Assembly: GCA_003281335.1 (NCBI GenBank)
Contig: QCCG01000010.1
Span: 1 to 53,816 of the forward strand
From: Prochlorococcus sp. AG-347-K19
Lineage (GTDB): Bacteria; Cyanobacteriota; Cyanobacteriia; PCC-6307; Cyanobiaceae
Direction of reading: 5' to 3'
DNA length: 53,816 bases
Shown piece after piece: positions 9,911-19,367 of the stretch (within the stretch, counting starts at the first letter, position 1; each line of letters opens with the position of its first letter). Position numbers and translations under genes: made by a program. The notes under the pieces are model-generated. The model made no database searches and was not told the DNA's origin. It worked only from the letters and a program-made list of their open reading frames with translations.

Positions 9911-12742
9911 TTAATTTTTTTCATTAACGTCAGTTTTAGGTTGAAACATAAACATGGAATAAATAACATTTCGTCTCATATTAGTCATCATTTCGAGAAA
10001 CATGTCATATCCTTCGTTCTTATATTCGATTAGTGGATCTTTTTGCCCATAACCTCTCAATCCGACTGATTCCCTTAAGGAATCCATGGATTGAAGATGT
10101 TCTCGCCATAAATTATCGATTTGCTGCAAAATGAAGAATCTTTCGGCTTCTCTCATTAATCCTGGACGAATCTTTTCTATTTGTGACTCCTTTAAATCAT
10201 AAGCTATTCGCAACTGCTCTTGAAGATAGTTTTTTAATTCTTCTATTGACAGTAAATTAATATCATCAGATTTAAGATCATCTAATAAGTATATAAATTC
10301 TTTGACTTTAGAAATTAATTGATCAATATTCCATTCTTCAGGAGGAAGATCAGGATTAATATAAGCATCTACAATTTCAATCATAGTCCTTTCTCCATAT
10401 CCTATTACTTGTCTCTTTAAATCAATTCCTTTCAATACTCTTAGTCTTTCGCCATAAACTGCCTTTCTTTGATTATTCATTACTTCGTCATATTCAAAAA
10501 CTTGTTTTCTAATATCGTAATAGTAGGTTTCAACTTTCTTTTGAGCACTTTCTAGAGACCTAGTAAGCATTCCTGACTCAATAGGCATATCTTCATCAAC
10601 CCTAAAAGCATTCATTAGGTTTGCTACTCTATCACCTCCAAAAATCCTTAATAAATTATCGTCTAAAGATAAAAAGAATCTTGTACTTCCAAGATCACCT
10701 TGTCTTCCTGCTCTACCTCTAAGTTGATTATCCACTCTTCTTGATTCATGTCTCTCAGTTCCAATGACATGTAGGCCGCCAGCTTCTCTTACTTTTTGTT
10801 CTTCATGAATCAAAACTTTTTCATATTCTTTTTTTACATCAGACAAAGATTCTCTCAAAAGCTTTATCAAGTTATCATCAGTTGGTGCTTTTTCTGCAGC
10901 TGTAGCTATCTTGTCATCAAGCTCCAAGACAGAAAGTTGTCTATCTCCCCAATGATTAACAAGTTCATCAGATAATAAAGAGAGTTTCTTTTCAATTGCT
11001 TCATCTAGTTTGCAAGGGAAAAGACTTGTTGAAGAATTTGAAATATTCTTTTTCAAATTGGAACCAGCTTTTGTAGAAAAACCACCCTTTGATTTTGAAT
11101 TTCTTTGTTTAGGTATTGGTGGTTTATGCTCATTATCAGGCTTGACTAACAAAGGAATTAAAATTTCTTTTAATTTAAGCCTTGCCATATAGTCACTATT
11201 ACCGCCAAGAATTATATCTGTTCCCCTTCCAGCCATATTAGTCGCAATAGTAACAGCACCTGCTCTTCCTGCCTGAGCAACAATTTCTGCCTCACGTTCA
11301 ACGTTCTCTGGCTTAGCATTTAACAAATTATGTTGGATTTTTTCTTCAGATAAAAGTGAACTTAATAATTCACTTTTTTCAACACTTGTTGTACCAACTA
11401 AAACAGGTCTACCATCTCTATGAATTTTTGCAGTTTCTTTAGCAACGGCTTTCCATTTACCAATCTCTGTCTTAAATACTTGATCAGGCCAATCTTGTCT
11501 CTTTCTTATTTGATTTGTCGGTATAACTGTTGATTCTAATTTATAAGTTTTTTCAAATTCAACCTCCTCAGTTTTTGCAGTTCCCGTCATTCCTGCTAAA
11601 CCAGGATATAAAAGGAAAAAATTCTGATAAGTTATGGATGCTAATGTTTGAGTCTCAGGCTGAATTTTAAGACTCTCTTTCGCTTCTATTGCCTGATGTT
11701 GTCCATCACTCCAACGTCTTCCTGGCATTACCCTACCTGTAAATTCATCAACTATGACAGCTTCATCGTTCTTAATAATATAATTCACATCTTTAATAAA
11801 TAATTCTTTGGCTTTTAAAGCATTAGTAACATAGTGCGCCCAGGGATCTTGAGGATTATATAAATCATTAACTCCCAAATACTCTTCACATTTTGCAAAA
11901 CCCTGATCAGTTAATATACAACTTCTCTGTTTTTCATCAACTTCATAATCGCCTTCTGGATCAATACCATCTTTACTTAGTTCTTTTGCTTTGACTAATG
12001 CCAGAGACAATTCTGCAGCTTTTTGATATTTTTCTTGTGGTCTTTCAACTTGGCCAGATATGATTAGAGGCGTTCTCGCTTCGTCAATTAATATTGAATC
12101 AACCTCATCAATTACGCAGTAATTAAATTTTCTTTGAACTACCTCACTAATATCGGTAGCCATATTATCTCTTAAATAATCAAATCCTAATTCTGAATTT
12201 GTGGCATAAGTTATATCACAATCGTAATTTTTCTTTCTCTCAACTGGATTCATATCTTGCTGAATCAAACCAACGGATAAACCTAAAAAACGATGAACTT
12301 GTCCCATCCACTCTGCATCCCTTCTAGCTAAATAATCATTTACAGTAACAACATGGACACCTTTTCCCGTAAGAGCATTTAAATAACAAGGTAAAGTTGC
12401 TACAAGCGTTTTTCCTTCTCCAGTCTTCATCTCTGCAATTTGACACTCATTTAAAACCATCCCGCCTATTAACTGAACATCAAAATGTCTCATATCAAGA
12501 ACACGTTTACTTGCCTCTCTTACGATTGCAAAGGCTTTAGGAAGAAATTCTTCTAGGAGTTCTTTTTGCTTTTTAAAATCTAATTCTGCTGAAATATTTG
12601 ATTTAAGATTTTGAGTTTCTTTTCTAAGCGCATCATCTGTCAATTGAGAAATTTCTTCTTCTAAAAAATTTATCTCTTCCACTATTGGTTGATAGCGCTT
12701 TAACTTTCGTGTATTCGGATCTCCCAACAAAAGTTTTAGCAT
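9911..12742 (-). CDS. secA: Preprotein translocase ATPase SecA
   Basis: SecA drives proteins through SecYEG using ATP. The 943-aa protein has Walker A in MKTGEGKT (about residue 105), the DEAD-type VIDEVDSIL, the preprotein-binding region, and the second helicase half with [17 protein letters not shown] and [10 protein letters not shown]. An insertion of roughly 100 residues rich in Lys/Ser/Asn follows the ILGGN motif (around residues 520-620), as in cyanobacterial and plastid SecA. The C terminus ends at [14 protein letters not shown] and lacks the Cys-rich zinc/SecB-binding tail of E. coli SecA, also usual in cyanobacteria. A likely -10 box lies at 12780-12785. Confidence 0.98.
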   Translation of the reverse strand: MLKLLLGDPNTRKLKRYQPIVEEINFLEEEISQLTDDALRKETQNLKSNISAELDFKKQKELLEEFLPKAFAIVREASKRVLDMRHFDVQLIGGMVLNECQIAEMKTGEGKTLVATLPCYLNALTGKGVHVVTVNDYLARRDAEWMGQVHRFLGLSVGLIQQDMNPVERKKNYDCDITYATNSELGFDYLRDNMATDISEVVQRKFNYCVIDEVDSILIDEARTPLIISGQVERPQEKYQKAAELSLALVKAKELSKDGIDPEGDYEVDEKQRSCILTDQGFAKCEEYLGVNDLYNPQDPWAHYVTNALKAKELFIKDVNYIIKNDEAVIVDEFTGRVMPGRRWSDGQHQAIEAKESLKIQPETQTLASITYQNFFLLYPGLAGMTGTAKTEEVEFEKTYKLESTVIPTNQIRKRQDWPDQVFKTEIGKWKAVAKETAKIHRDGRPVLVGTTSVEKSELLSSLLSEEKIQHNLLNAKPENVEREAEIVAQAGRAGAVTIATNMAGRGTDIILGGNSDYMARLKLKEILIPLLVKPDNEHKPPIPKQRNSKSKGGFSTKAGSNLKKNISNSSTSLFPCKLDEAIEKKLSLLSDELVNHWGDRQLSVLELDDKIATAAEKAPTDDNLIKLLRESLSDVKKEYEKVLIHEEQKVREAGGLHVIGTERHESRRVDNQLRGRAGRQGDLGSTRFFLSLDDNLLRIFGGDRVANLMNAFRVDEDMPIESGMLTRSLESAQKKVETYYYDIRKQVFEYDEVMNNQRKAVYGERLRVLKGIDLKRQVIGYGERTMIEIVDAYINPDLPPEEWNIDQLISKVKEFIYLLDDLKSDDINLLSIEELKNYLQEQLRIAYDLKESQIEKIRPGLMREAERFFILQQIDNLWREHLQSMDSLRESVGLRGYGQKDPLIEYKNEGYDMFLEMMTNMRRNVIYSMFMFQPKTDVNEKN

Positions 12743-12779
12743 AAGTCAAAGTCCTTAAAAAATTCATCCTATTACAAAC

Positions 12780-12785
12780 ATTATA
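12780..12785 (-). promoter_or_regulatory. Predicted -10 box for secA
   Basis: TATAAT on the minus strand ends 38 bases before the secA ATG, giving a leader of about 30 bases. The rest of the 174-base divergent spacer (12743-12916) to the GNAT gene shows no open frame, tRNA or strong hairpin that I can support. Confidence 0.45.
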
Positions 12786-12916
12786 AATTAGTGCGTTACA
12801 ACAGAATGAAGAAAACTATTATCTCTTTATTTTATAGAAACGATCGATTAAGGTATTTAGGTTGAAGTCACAAAAATAAAATAGCTGACATCACTTTTCA
12901 AAAATCTTTTTAATAA

Positions 12917-13372
12917 ATGAAAGAAATATCTCTAATCAAACATGCTAAAGGAGCTTTAGGATTAAGGATTTTTGGATTAGGTCCTAATCTTAAACCAACA
13001 AACGGATTAATTAAGCTACAAAAATTACTAGATAGCAATGCTTTCTGGGCAAAACATAGAACAATTAATGATCTAAAAAAATGTCTTGCTAACAGTGATG
13101 TCGTAATAAGTCTTTGGGTTGGTAAGGAAATAGTTGGTTTTGGTAGAGCTTTAACCGATGGGATTTACCGCGGAGTGCTTTGGGATATTGTTATAGATCA
13201 AAATCATCAAGGCAAAGGTTTTGGCACCTTAATTGTAAAAAATCTTTTATCTTCTAAAAAAATTAAAAATACAAAAAAATTATATTTAATGACAACAAAT
13301 AAAAAATTGTTTTATTCTCAATTTGATTTTAAAGAAGTTACTTCTCAAAATTTGTTGATTCGAGAAATATAA
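12917..13372 (+). CDS. GNAT-family N-acetyltransferase
   Basis: A 151-aa single-domain GNAT protein. The acetyl-CoA pyrophosphate loop is clear (HQGKGFGTLIV, about residues 96-106), preceded by the beta-4 strand GVLWDIVIDQN. The middle holds WVGKEIVGFGRALTDG, typical of beta-2/beta-3. The last part (LYLMTTNKKLFYSQFDFKEV) matches the family C-terminal strand-helix. The acceptor substrate is unknown; it could acetylate a protein N terminus, an amine or an antibiotic-like compound. It stands alone between secA (divergent) and a convergent NTF2-like gene. Confidence 0.88.
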   Translation: MKEISLIKHAKGALGLRIFGLGPNLKPTNGLIKLQKLLDSNAFWAKHRTINDLKKCLANSDVVISLWVGKEIVGFGRALTDGIYRGVLWDIVIDQNHQGKGFGTLIVKNLLSSKKIKNTKKLYLMTTNKKLFYSQFDFKEVTSQNLLIREI

Positions 13373-13377
13373 AGCAC

Positions 13378-13397
13378 TTTGTTTCTAAGGAAACAAA
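13378..13397. terminator. Hairpin between convergent genes, possible bidirectional terminator
   Basis: A perfect 8-bp inverted repeat, TTTGTTTC (13378-13385) and GAAACAAA (13390-13397), with loop TAAG fills the 26-base gap between two convergent stop codons. The position fits a shared terminator, but there is no U-run on either side and only four of 16 paired bases are G or C. Confidence 0.4.
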
Positions 13398-13398
13398 A

Positions 13399-13830
13399 TC
13401 AAGATATAAATTTACTATAAAGCCATCTTATAAAGGGTCCTAAAATAGGAACTGGTCCAAATGTTGGACCGCAAAAATCAAAGTAATCTCTGTGCTCTTT
13501 TATTAATCCATTTTCACCAAATAATAAACGAGTAGTTCCAGGATAAATAAATTCTTTACCCATAATTTTTAAACCCATTGTCCATTCAACAAATCCACAA
13601 TCCCCAGTTATGGAAATTGCATGAGTTTCTAAAGAAACATCATCACATCTTTGAACTAGCTTTTCTTGAGCTTTAACATAAGAATCTAAGCCCTCTGTTT
13701 CCTGAGTTGGATCTGTAAAAATAACATTCTCATTATAAAATTCAGCCCATTTTTGTTTTGTTGGTGCATCAGTACCATAAGGTTTAGTAAATAATCCCTT
13801 TAAATCCTCAATAGAAATTACTCTTGTCAT
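13399..13830 (-). CDS. NTF2/SnoaL-like domain protein, function unknown
   Basis: A 143-aa protein with the cone-shaped NTF2-like pattern: an N-terminal helix pair (WAEFYNENVIFTDPTQETEGLDSYVKAQEKL), then strands with CGFVEWTMGLKIMGKEFIYPG and a final HRDYFDF. The fold binds small hydrophobic molecules or catalyses isomerase-type reactions in known members, but the sequence does not reveal a ligand. The C-terminal GPFIRWLYSKF is amphipathic and could contact a membrane. It lies downstream of psbZ, ribH and tRNA-Gly on the same strand. Confidence 0.8.
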   Translation of the reverse strand: MTRVISIEDLKGLFTKPYGTDAPTKQKWAEFYNENVIFTDPTQETEGLDSYVKAQEKLVQRCDDVSLETHAISITGDCGFVEWTMGLKIMGKEFIYPGTTRLLFGENGLIKEHRDYFDFCGPTFGPVPILGPFIRWLYSKFIS

Positions 13831-13876
13831 TACGAAATTTTTATTAAGAATATCTTAAAAGATACAAATATTAAAA

Positions 13877-13947
13877 GCGGATGAAGAGATTCGAACTCTC
13901 GACATTCTCCTTGGCAAGGAGATGCTCTACCACTGAGCTACATCCGC
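13877..13947 (-). tRNA. tRNA-Gly, anticodon GCC
   Basis: The reverse strand folds as a complete 71-nt cloverleaf. The acceptor stem is GCGGATG/CATCCGC, the D-arm begins GCTC with AGTGGTA in the loop, and the anticodon arm is TCTCC-TTGCCAA-GGAGA with anticodon GCC. The T-arm is GAGAG-TTCGAAT-CTCTT, with one G-T pair. CCA is not encoded; the gene is followed by TTTTAATATTT, which may aid termination. It reads GGC and GGT glycine codons. Confidence 0.97.
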
Positions 13948-14008
13948 ATAACTTTTTTATTTTATCTCAAAGAAGGGATCAATGATAAAAATAATTAAAT
14001 TTTTTCAA

Positions 14009-14485
14009 TTAATTTAAATTTTTAATTAAGGATCCCATCTCAATTGCTTGTAAAGCATAATTCCAACCAAGATTATTTTTAATCCCTGCTCTTTCTAAAG
14101 CCTGCTGCATAGTATCAGTAGTTAGAACTCCAAAAATAATTGGAACATTATTTTCATTTGATACTTGCGAAATACCTTTGCTCGCCTCAGATATAACTAC
14201 ATCATAGTGGGAAGTTTCACCACGGATCACAGCCCCAAGAGCAATTACAACGTCATAACTCTTTTTTTTCATGAGGGTTTTAGCTGCGATTGGTAATTCA
14301 AATGAACCTGGAACCCAAGCTATATCTACTTGATTGCTTAATTCTGAAGTATCTAAACCATGTCTTTTTAAACAATCAAGACAACCAGAAAGGATTTTAT
14401 TTGTAATTAAATCATTAAATCTTGCTATTACAATCCCAACTTTTAAAGTAGAGGCATTAGTAAAAGAACCCTCAAAAATAGCCAT
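14009..14485 (-). CDS. ribH: 6,7-dimethyl-8-ribityllumazine synthase
   Basis: RibH condenses 5-amino-6-ribitylamino-uracil with 3,4-dihydroxybutanone phosphate, the step before riboflavin. The 158-aa protein has the expected motifs: [14 protein letters not shown] at the N terminus, [13 protein letters not shown], and the active-site segment [14 protein letters not shown] with the catalytic His. [20 protein letters not shown] is also present. The length is standard for the subunit of the icosahedral or pentameric enzyme. It follows psbZ on the same strand with a 49-base gap. Confidence 0.97.
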   Translation of the reverse strand: MAIFEGSFTNASTLKVGIVIARFNDLITNKILSGCLDCLKRHGLDTSELSNQVDIAWVPGSFELPIAAKTLMKKKSYDVVIALGAVIRGETSHYDVVISEASKGISQVSNENNVPIIFGVLTTDTMQQALERAGIKNNLGWNYALQAIEMGSLIKNLN

Positions 14486-14534
14486 TAATTTTTTCTTATG
14501 TATATTAATAGACTCTCACGAAAAGGTATTAAGT

Positions 14535-14732
14535 TCAAACCAATGAAGAAACTATCCCTGTAACAAAAACCAAAACAACCCAAACAGCAGCAATAGAATA
14601 AATTTTTCTTCTACTTTCTCGCTGTCCTTCTTCAGTAGAAGGTTGAGTCACATATAGAACGGGTACTCCAACTACCGCAATTAAAGAAGCAAATAATAGA
14701 GCATTTACGAAGAAAAAGTTAACAGCCTGCAT
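14535..14732 (-). CDS. psbZ: Photosystem II protein PsbZ (Ycf9)
   Basis: A 65-aa thylakoid membrane protein with two hydrophobic helices, about residues 4-28 (VNFFFVNALLFASLIAVVGV) and 42-63, joined by a polar loop TQPSTEEGQRESRRK. This size and layout, including the basic loop, is that of PsbZ, which stabilises the outer part of the photosystem II core. A strong -10 box (TATAAT at 14754-14759, minus strand) lies 22 bases before the ATG, giving a very short leader. Gene order psbZ-ribH is followed here by tRNA-Gly. Confidence 0.95.
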   Translation of the reverse strand: MQAVNFFFVNALLFASLIAVVGVPVLYVTQPSTEEGQRESRRKIYSIAAVWVVLVFVTGIVSSLV

Positions 14733-14753
14733 AATTTAGTATAAGTTTCAAAT

Positions 14754-14759
14754 ATTATA
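14754..14759 (-). promoter_or_regulatory. Predicted -10 box for psbZ
   Basis: Perfect TATAAT on the minus strand, 22 bases before the psbZ ATG. It is separated by only five bases from a second perfect TATAAT on the opposite strand. Confidence 0.5.
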
Positions 14760-14764
14760 AGTAC

Positions 14765-14770
14765 TATAAT
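14765..14770 (+). promoter_or_regulatory. Predicted -10 box for mutS
   Basis: Perfect TATAAT on the plus strand, giving a predicted transcript start near 14777 and a mutS leader of about 95 bases, which includes the hairpin at 14835-14863. Confidence 0.45.
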
Positions 14771-14834
14771 CTCATGAAAATGAAAATTTTTAGAGAAAAT
14801 TTACATACTTTAGATACTTATAATGCAAAAAAAA

Positions 14835-14863
14835 AATTCCTACCTAATATCTATTTAGGAATT
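14835..14863 (+). promoter_or_regulatory. Leader hairpin hiding the mutS ribosome site
   Basis: Arms AATTCCTA (14835-14842) and TAGGAATT (14856-14863) pair perfectly around a 13-base loop. An alternative stem, CCTAA (14843-14847) with TTAGG (14855-14859), competes for the same 3' arm. The only Shine-Dalgarno-like sequence before mutS (AGGA, 14857-14860, 11 bases before the ATG) is in that arm, so either fold would hinder ribosome entry. Confidence 0.45.
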
Positions 14864-14871
14864 AAAAAAGT

Positions 14872-17613
14872 ATGCAAGAAGATACGATAATTCAAAAGAA
14901 TTTATTTGCGATTGGTAATGATAATAATGAACAAAAAGAAATAACAAAAATTCCAGAAGATTTATCTTTGGAAGATTTAAGAAAAGAATCGCAAAAAAGA
15001 CCCAGAAAAAGAAAAAATTCAACCAGTTTAATAAATAAATTCAAGACTGATTTAATTTCAAATAACAGAAATGTCTGCATCAATGAAGAATCTTATAGCT
15101 ATAAAACAGTTTCAAAACTGAAATTAACTCCTGTAATGAAGCATTATGTAACTCTAAAAGAAGAAAATAAAGATAGGATATTACTTTATAGATTAGGAGA
15201 TTTTTTTGAATGTTTTTTTGAGGACGCTGTATTAATATCTAATCTTTTAGAGATAACGCTTACCAGTAAAGATGCCGGCAAAGAGATTGGTAAGATTCCT
15301 ATGGCAGGGGTTCCCCATCATGCAATGGAGAGATACTGTGCTGATTTAATTAAAAAAAATTATTCTGTGGTTATATGCGATCAATTAGAAAAAAGTTCTG
15401 GAAATTATGGGACTCCAATTAAAAGAGGAATAACAAGAATAATTACTCCTGGAACTGTAATTGAAGAGGGAATGTTGATAGCAAAAAAAAATAATTGGAT
15501 TGCTGCTATTTACTTATCAGAAGAAAACTCAGATGAATCTTATGAATGGGGCATATCAAAAGCTGATGTAAGCACAGGAGAATTAATAACTTTAGAAGGC
15601 CAATCTCTTTCAAAACTATTTGATGAAATTATTAAATTAGATTCTTCAGAAATCATTGTAGGAAGCAATGCAGTAAAAAATTTATTAATTAAAGGAAATA
15701 GTCAAATTACATATACTGTTTCTCAAGAGACTAATTTTGGAATTAATGAAGCAAATTATCTCATAAAAAATTATTTCCAAATTGCAAACCTAGAGGGAAT
15801 AGGACTTAAAAATTTAAACAATGCAACTAGATCACTTGGAGGTTTATTAAATTATTTAGAAAAAATTAATCCTTCAAATTTAGATAAAGATTCTTCTTTA
15901 AAAATCTCATTAGACTTTCCACAAATCCAATATGGTCACAACAAATTAATTATTGATTATCAAACTCAAAAAAACTTAGAAATCAAAAATACACAACGAG
16001 AAAACAATTATGTAGGTTCTCTACTATGGAGTATTGATAGAACTTATACTTGCATGGGTGCAAGGTGTTTAAGAAGGTGGATAGATTCACCACTATTAAA
16101 CGTTAATAAAATTTATGAAAGACAAAATATAATTACAAACTTTCTTGAATCTAAAAAATTACGAGCAGATTCACAAAATTTACTTAGAGCAATGGGGGAT
16201 TTAGAAAGACTTGCAGGTAGAGCTTGTGCAGGTCATGCAAGTCCCAGAGACTTAATTGCAATAGCTGAAGGTTTAAAAAAATTGCCTAGACTAAAATCCA
16301 TAATTGAATTATTTAAATATGATCTCCCAGATTGGACTGATCAATTAAAAAATATTGATGAAGGACTCTTAGAATTAGCTGATACTATAAGTTTTAAACT
16401 AGTAGAAAATCCTCCTCTAAATATTAGTGAAGGAGGCATGATCCACGATGGAGTTGACAATATATTAGATGGTTTACGCAATTTAATGGATGATTACTCT
16501 GAGTGGCTAAATAAAGAGGAATTAAAGGAAAGGAAAATTAGCAAAATTTCAAACCTAAAAATTCAATTTCATAAAAATTTTGGTTATTACATTTCTATAA
16601 ATAAGTCAAAAGTTAATTTAGCTCCACAACATTGGATCAAAAGGCAAACACTTACTAATGAAGAAAGGTATATCACTTCAGAAATTAAAAATAAAGAAAA
16701 TAAGATTTTCCAAATAAAAAGTAGAGCTTCATCAAAAGAATATGAAATTTTCTGCGAATTAAGAAATATAGTTGCTGAAAAAACAAAACAAATAAGATCA
16801 ATCGCAAAATCCATAGCATCTCTTGATGCACTACTTGGTTTATCAATTACTGCAGTAGAAAACAATTTTATAAAACCTTCATTAATACCAATAAATGATT
16901 CAATCACAAAAAATAGTACAAAAATTATCGCAGGAAGAAATCCAATTGTAGAGCAATTGTTAAGTGATAAAAAGTTTGTGGCAAACGATATCTCTTTTGA
17001 GGATAATCAAAAATTAATTATATTAACGGGTCCCAATGCAAGCGGAAAAAGTTGCTTTATAAGACAACTTGGTTTAATACAAATTCTCACACAAATTGGT
17101 AGCTTTGTTCCTGCTAATAAGGCTGAAATCAAGATTGCAGATAGGATTTTCACAAGAATTGGGGCAGTTGATGATCAATCATCTGGACAATCAACATTTA
17201 TGGTAGAAATGTCTGAAACTGCATCAATTCTAAATCAGGCTACTTCTAACTCACTAGTTTTACTTGATGAGATAGGCAGAGGGACATCTACTTTTGATGG
17301 ACTTTCAATAGCTTGGTCAGTAAGTGAATATCTTGCAAAAAAAATTCAATGTAATACTATTTTTGCTACGCACTATCATGAGCTAAATTATTTAAAAAAT
17401 TCAAATAAGAATATACAAAATTTTCAAGTTTTAGTAGAACAAAATAACGATCAGCTAATCTTTAGCCACATGATTGTCAAAGGGGGCTCAAACAAAAGCT
17501 ATGGCATAGAAGCAGCTAAACTAGCAGGAGTTCCAAAAGAAGTTATAGAAAAAGCAAAATCAGTTTTAAATTCTTTAGAAGAGAATAACAAATTAAATTA
17601 TGATATTAAGTAG
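14872..17613 (+). CDS. mutS: DNA mismatch repair protein MutS
   Basis: MutS recognises mismatches and starts repair. The 913-aa protein has a Lys/Arg-rich N-terminal extension of about 85 residues with a QKNLF motif at residues 8-12 that resembles a sliding-clamp-binding site. The mismatch-binding domain follows ([15 protein letters not shown], with the key Phe111-x-Glu113), then connector, core and clamp domains. The ATPase domain has Walker A GPNASGKS near residue 721, and then [28 protein letters not shown] and FATHYHEL. The protein ends shortly after the final helices ([18 protein letters not shown]), so the E. coli-type C-terminal clamp and tetramer segment is missing. Translation may be controlled by the leader hairpin. 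Confidence 0.97.
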   Translation: MQEDTIIQKNLFAIGNDNNEQKEITKIPEDLSLEDLRKESQKRPRKRKNSTSLINKFKTDLISNNRNVCINEESYSYKTVSKLKLTPVMKHYVTLKEENKDRILLYRLGDFFECFFEDAVLISNLLEITLTSKDAGKEIGKIPMAGVPHHAMERYCADLIKKNYSVVICDQLEKSSGNYGTPIKRGITRIITPGTVIEEGMLIAKKNNWIAAIYLSEENSDESYEWGISKADVSTGELITLEGQSLSKLFDEIIKLDSSEIIVGSNAVKNLLIKGNSQITYTVSQETNFGINEANYLIKNYFQIANLEGIGLKNLNNATRSLGGLLNYLEKINPSNLDKDSSLKISLDFPQIQYGHNKLIIDYQTQKNLEIKNTQRENNYVGSLLWSIDRTYTCMGARCLRRWIDSPLLNVNKIYERQNIITNFLESKKLRADSQNLLRAMGDLERLAGRACAGHASPRDLIAIAEGLKKLPRLKSIIELFKYDLPDWTDQLKNIDEGLLELADTISFKLVENPPLNISEGGMIHDGVDNILDGLRNLMDDYSEWLNKEELKERKISKISNLKIQFHKNFGYYISINKSKVNLAPQHWIKRQTLTNEERYITSEIKNKENKIFQIKSRASSKEYEIFCELRNIVAEKTKQIRSIAKSIASLDALLGLSITAVENNFIKPSLIPINDSITKNSTKIIAGRNPIVEQLLSDKKFVANDISFEDNQKLIILTGPNASGKSCFIRQLGLIQILTQIGSFVPANKAEIKIADRIFTRIGAVDDQSSGQSTFMVEMSETASILNQATSNSLVLLDEIGRGTSTFDGLSIAWSVSEYLAKKIQCNTIFATHYHELNYLKNSNKNIQNFQVLVEQNNDQLIFSHMIVKGGSNKSYGIEAAKLAGVPKEVIEKAKSVLNSLEENNKLNYDIK

Positions 17614-17644
17614 ATTTTTGACATTTTTATAAAATAAATACTTT

Positions 17645-18268
17645 TTAAATTGTTTCCCTCAATAAGGCGTTAACCGCAGCAGCTGCCATGGCAGCACCTC
17701 CTCTAGTTGAATTCAAAACAATTCTAGGAAGATCGGTCGAAATCAGTTTGTTTTTGCTATTCTCTACTCCAATAAATCCAACAGGCATTCCGATAATTAA
17801 ACTAGGTAAATCTTTTGCATTTTCTAAAATATCAATTAAATAAGTTAACGCTGTAGGCGAACTGCCAATAACTACAATAGGAGATTTACTTCCAGAATTT
17901 ATAGCGGATAACTCCTTCCATCCTTCACTTAAGCCATATGCAGTTTTAGTTAAGTTTGTATGATTATTTTTTCCAAACCACATTCTAGCGGTGAATACTT
18001 TATTCCTAGTGGTATTTTCTGCCATGGATTTTATTGCTGCTGCTGCCATATCGGTATCAGTTAAAATAGGAGCACCATTTTTAAGTGCCTGAAGACCCTT
18101 TTCACAAGCACCTTCACTAAAATTTACAAGATTTTGAACTGTAAAATCCCCTGAAGTATGGACTAATCTTTCTAAAACTTTTTTTTCCAAATAATTTAGA
18201 TCATTGGCTACTAAATGAGATCTTATGAATCTGATGCTTTCCAAAAAAATTGGATGATCTATTACCAT
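17645..18268 (-). CDS. cobH/cbiC: Precorrin-8X methylmutase
   Basis: This enzyme moves the C11 methyl to C12 to make hydrogenobyrinic (or cobyrinic) acid in cobalamin synthesis. The 207-aa protein carries the active-site His37 in RLVHTSGDF, then GAPILTDTDMAAAAIKS, a GSSPTALTYL motif and the C-terminal GMPVGFIGVENSK and STRGGAAMAAAAVNALL blocks. All are family hallmarks. Length is normal. It is divergent from holA across 58 bases. Whether the pathway is the aerobic or the anaerobic type cannot be told from this gene alone, so I give both symbols. Confidence 0.95.
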   Translation of the reverse strand: MVIDHPIFLESIRFIRSHLVANDLNYLEKKVLERLVHTSGDFTVQNLVNFSEGACEKGLQALKNGAPILTDTDMAAAAIKSMAENTTRNKVFTARMWFGKNNHTNLTKTAYGLSEGWKELSAINSGSKSPIVVIGSSPTALTYLIDILENAKDLPSLIIGMPVGFIGVENSKNKLISTDLPRIVLNSTRGGAAMAAAAVNALLRETI

Positions 18269-18326
18269 TAAATTTAATTTGTGTTAGAAGTAATCATAGT
18301 TAATATATGGTTTTTATTGAGCGATT

Positions 18327-19328
18327 ATGCCAATTCAAATATTATGGGGTAATAATCTAAATGCTCAAAATACATTTATTCAAAAATTAATTGATAAGGA
18401 AGTATCCAAAGAATGGAAAGAAATAAACGTAACTAATTTAAATGGAGATGATGATGAGCAAGTCAATAAAGCTTTTGATGAAGTTCTTACACCTCCTTTT
18501 GGAGATGGATACAGAATAGTTACATTGAAAAATAATCCCATTTTTACTGCCAAAAATGAAGATCTAAGAACTAAATTTGAAAAAATTCATGACAATATAC
18601 CTCAAAATACTTATTTCATTTTGCAAAATGTAAAAAAACCAGACTCAAGACTAAAGAGTACTAAATTTTTACAAAAACTGATCAAAAATAATTTAGCCAA
18701 AGAAAAATCATTTTCTTTACCAGAAATCTGGGACTATGAGGGACAAAAAAGATTTTTAGAAGATGCAGCAAATGAAATGAATATCAAAATTGATAAAAAT
18801 GCAGCTGAATTAATTATTGATTCAGTTGGTAATGACAGCTTTAAACTAATAAATGAATTAGCCAAAGCAAAAACATACCTCTCTGCAGTATCAAGTGATT
18901 CGAATTCACAACTTTTTCTTAAAAGTATTGATGTAAAAAAAATATTTAGTGATCATCAATCCAATATTTTTAAAATCATTGATCTTCTCTTACAAAAAAA
19001 TATTAATGAAAGCCTCATTGAAATAAATTATTCTTTACAGAAAGGAGAACCTGCTTTAAGACTAAATGCAGGTTTAATTAGTCAAATAAGAATTCATACC
19101 ATTATAAAACTAGCAGTTAATTCAGGTAACGATAATACAGAAAAGATTTGTAATCTTGCAGGCATTTCTAATCCAAAAAGAATTTTTTTTATTCGAAAAA
19201 AAGTCAAAAATGTATCTCAAGAATATCTAATTAATTTAATGAGTAACTTAGTAGATATTGAATCATTACTAAAACAAGGTAATAATCCTATAAATGTTTT
19301 TACAGAGAAATTAATTAATTTAAGTTAA
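18327..19328 (+). CDS. holA: DNA polymerase III delta subunit
   Basis: The delta subunit opens the beta clamp inside the clamp-loader complex. The 333-aa protein begins PIQILWGNNLN, a degenerate form of the (F/Y)xxGxD start of the family, and continues with the three-domain delta pattern: AAA+-like N domain, lid, and a C-terminal helical collar (EPALRLNAGLISQIRIHTIIKLA). The usual clamp-contact segment in the first domain is replaced by EVLTPPFGDG, where Leu-Phe is not conserved. There is no functional P-loop, as expected. The partner dnaX is in this window. It lies 39 bases before lysC. Confidence 0.85.
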   Translation: MPIQILWGNNLNAQNTFIQKLIDKEVSKEWKEINVTNLNGDDDEQVNKAFDEVLTPPFGDGYRIVTLKNNPIFTAKNEDLRTKFEKIHDNIPQNTYFILQNVKKPDSRLKSTKFLQKLIKNNLAKEKSFSLPEIWDYEGQKRFLEDAANEMNIKIDKNAAELIIDSVGNDSFKLINELAKAKTYLSAVSSDSNSQLFLKSIDVKKIFSDHQSNIFKIIDLLLQKNINESLIEINYSLQKGEPALRLNAGLISQIRIHTIIKLAVNSGNDNTEKICNLAGISNPKRIFFIRKKVKNVSQEYLINLMSNLVDIESLLKQGNNPINVFTEKLINLS

Positions 19329-19367
19329 CCAAATTATAAGTTTAAGAATTTACATTATGATTTAAGT

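Noticed and set aside
16587..16907. 106-codon antisense open frame in mutS
   Set aside because: It lies fully inside a well-conserved gene in AT-rich sequence. Similar antisense frames at 2045-2308, 20789-21085, 28793-29077, 32511-32795 and 34090-34434 are likewise shadows.
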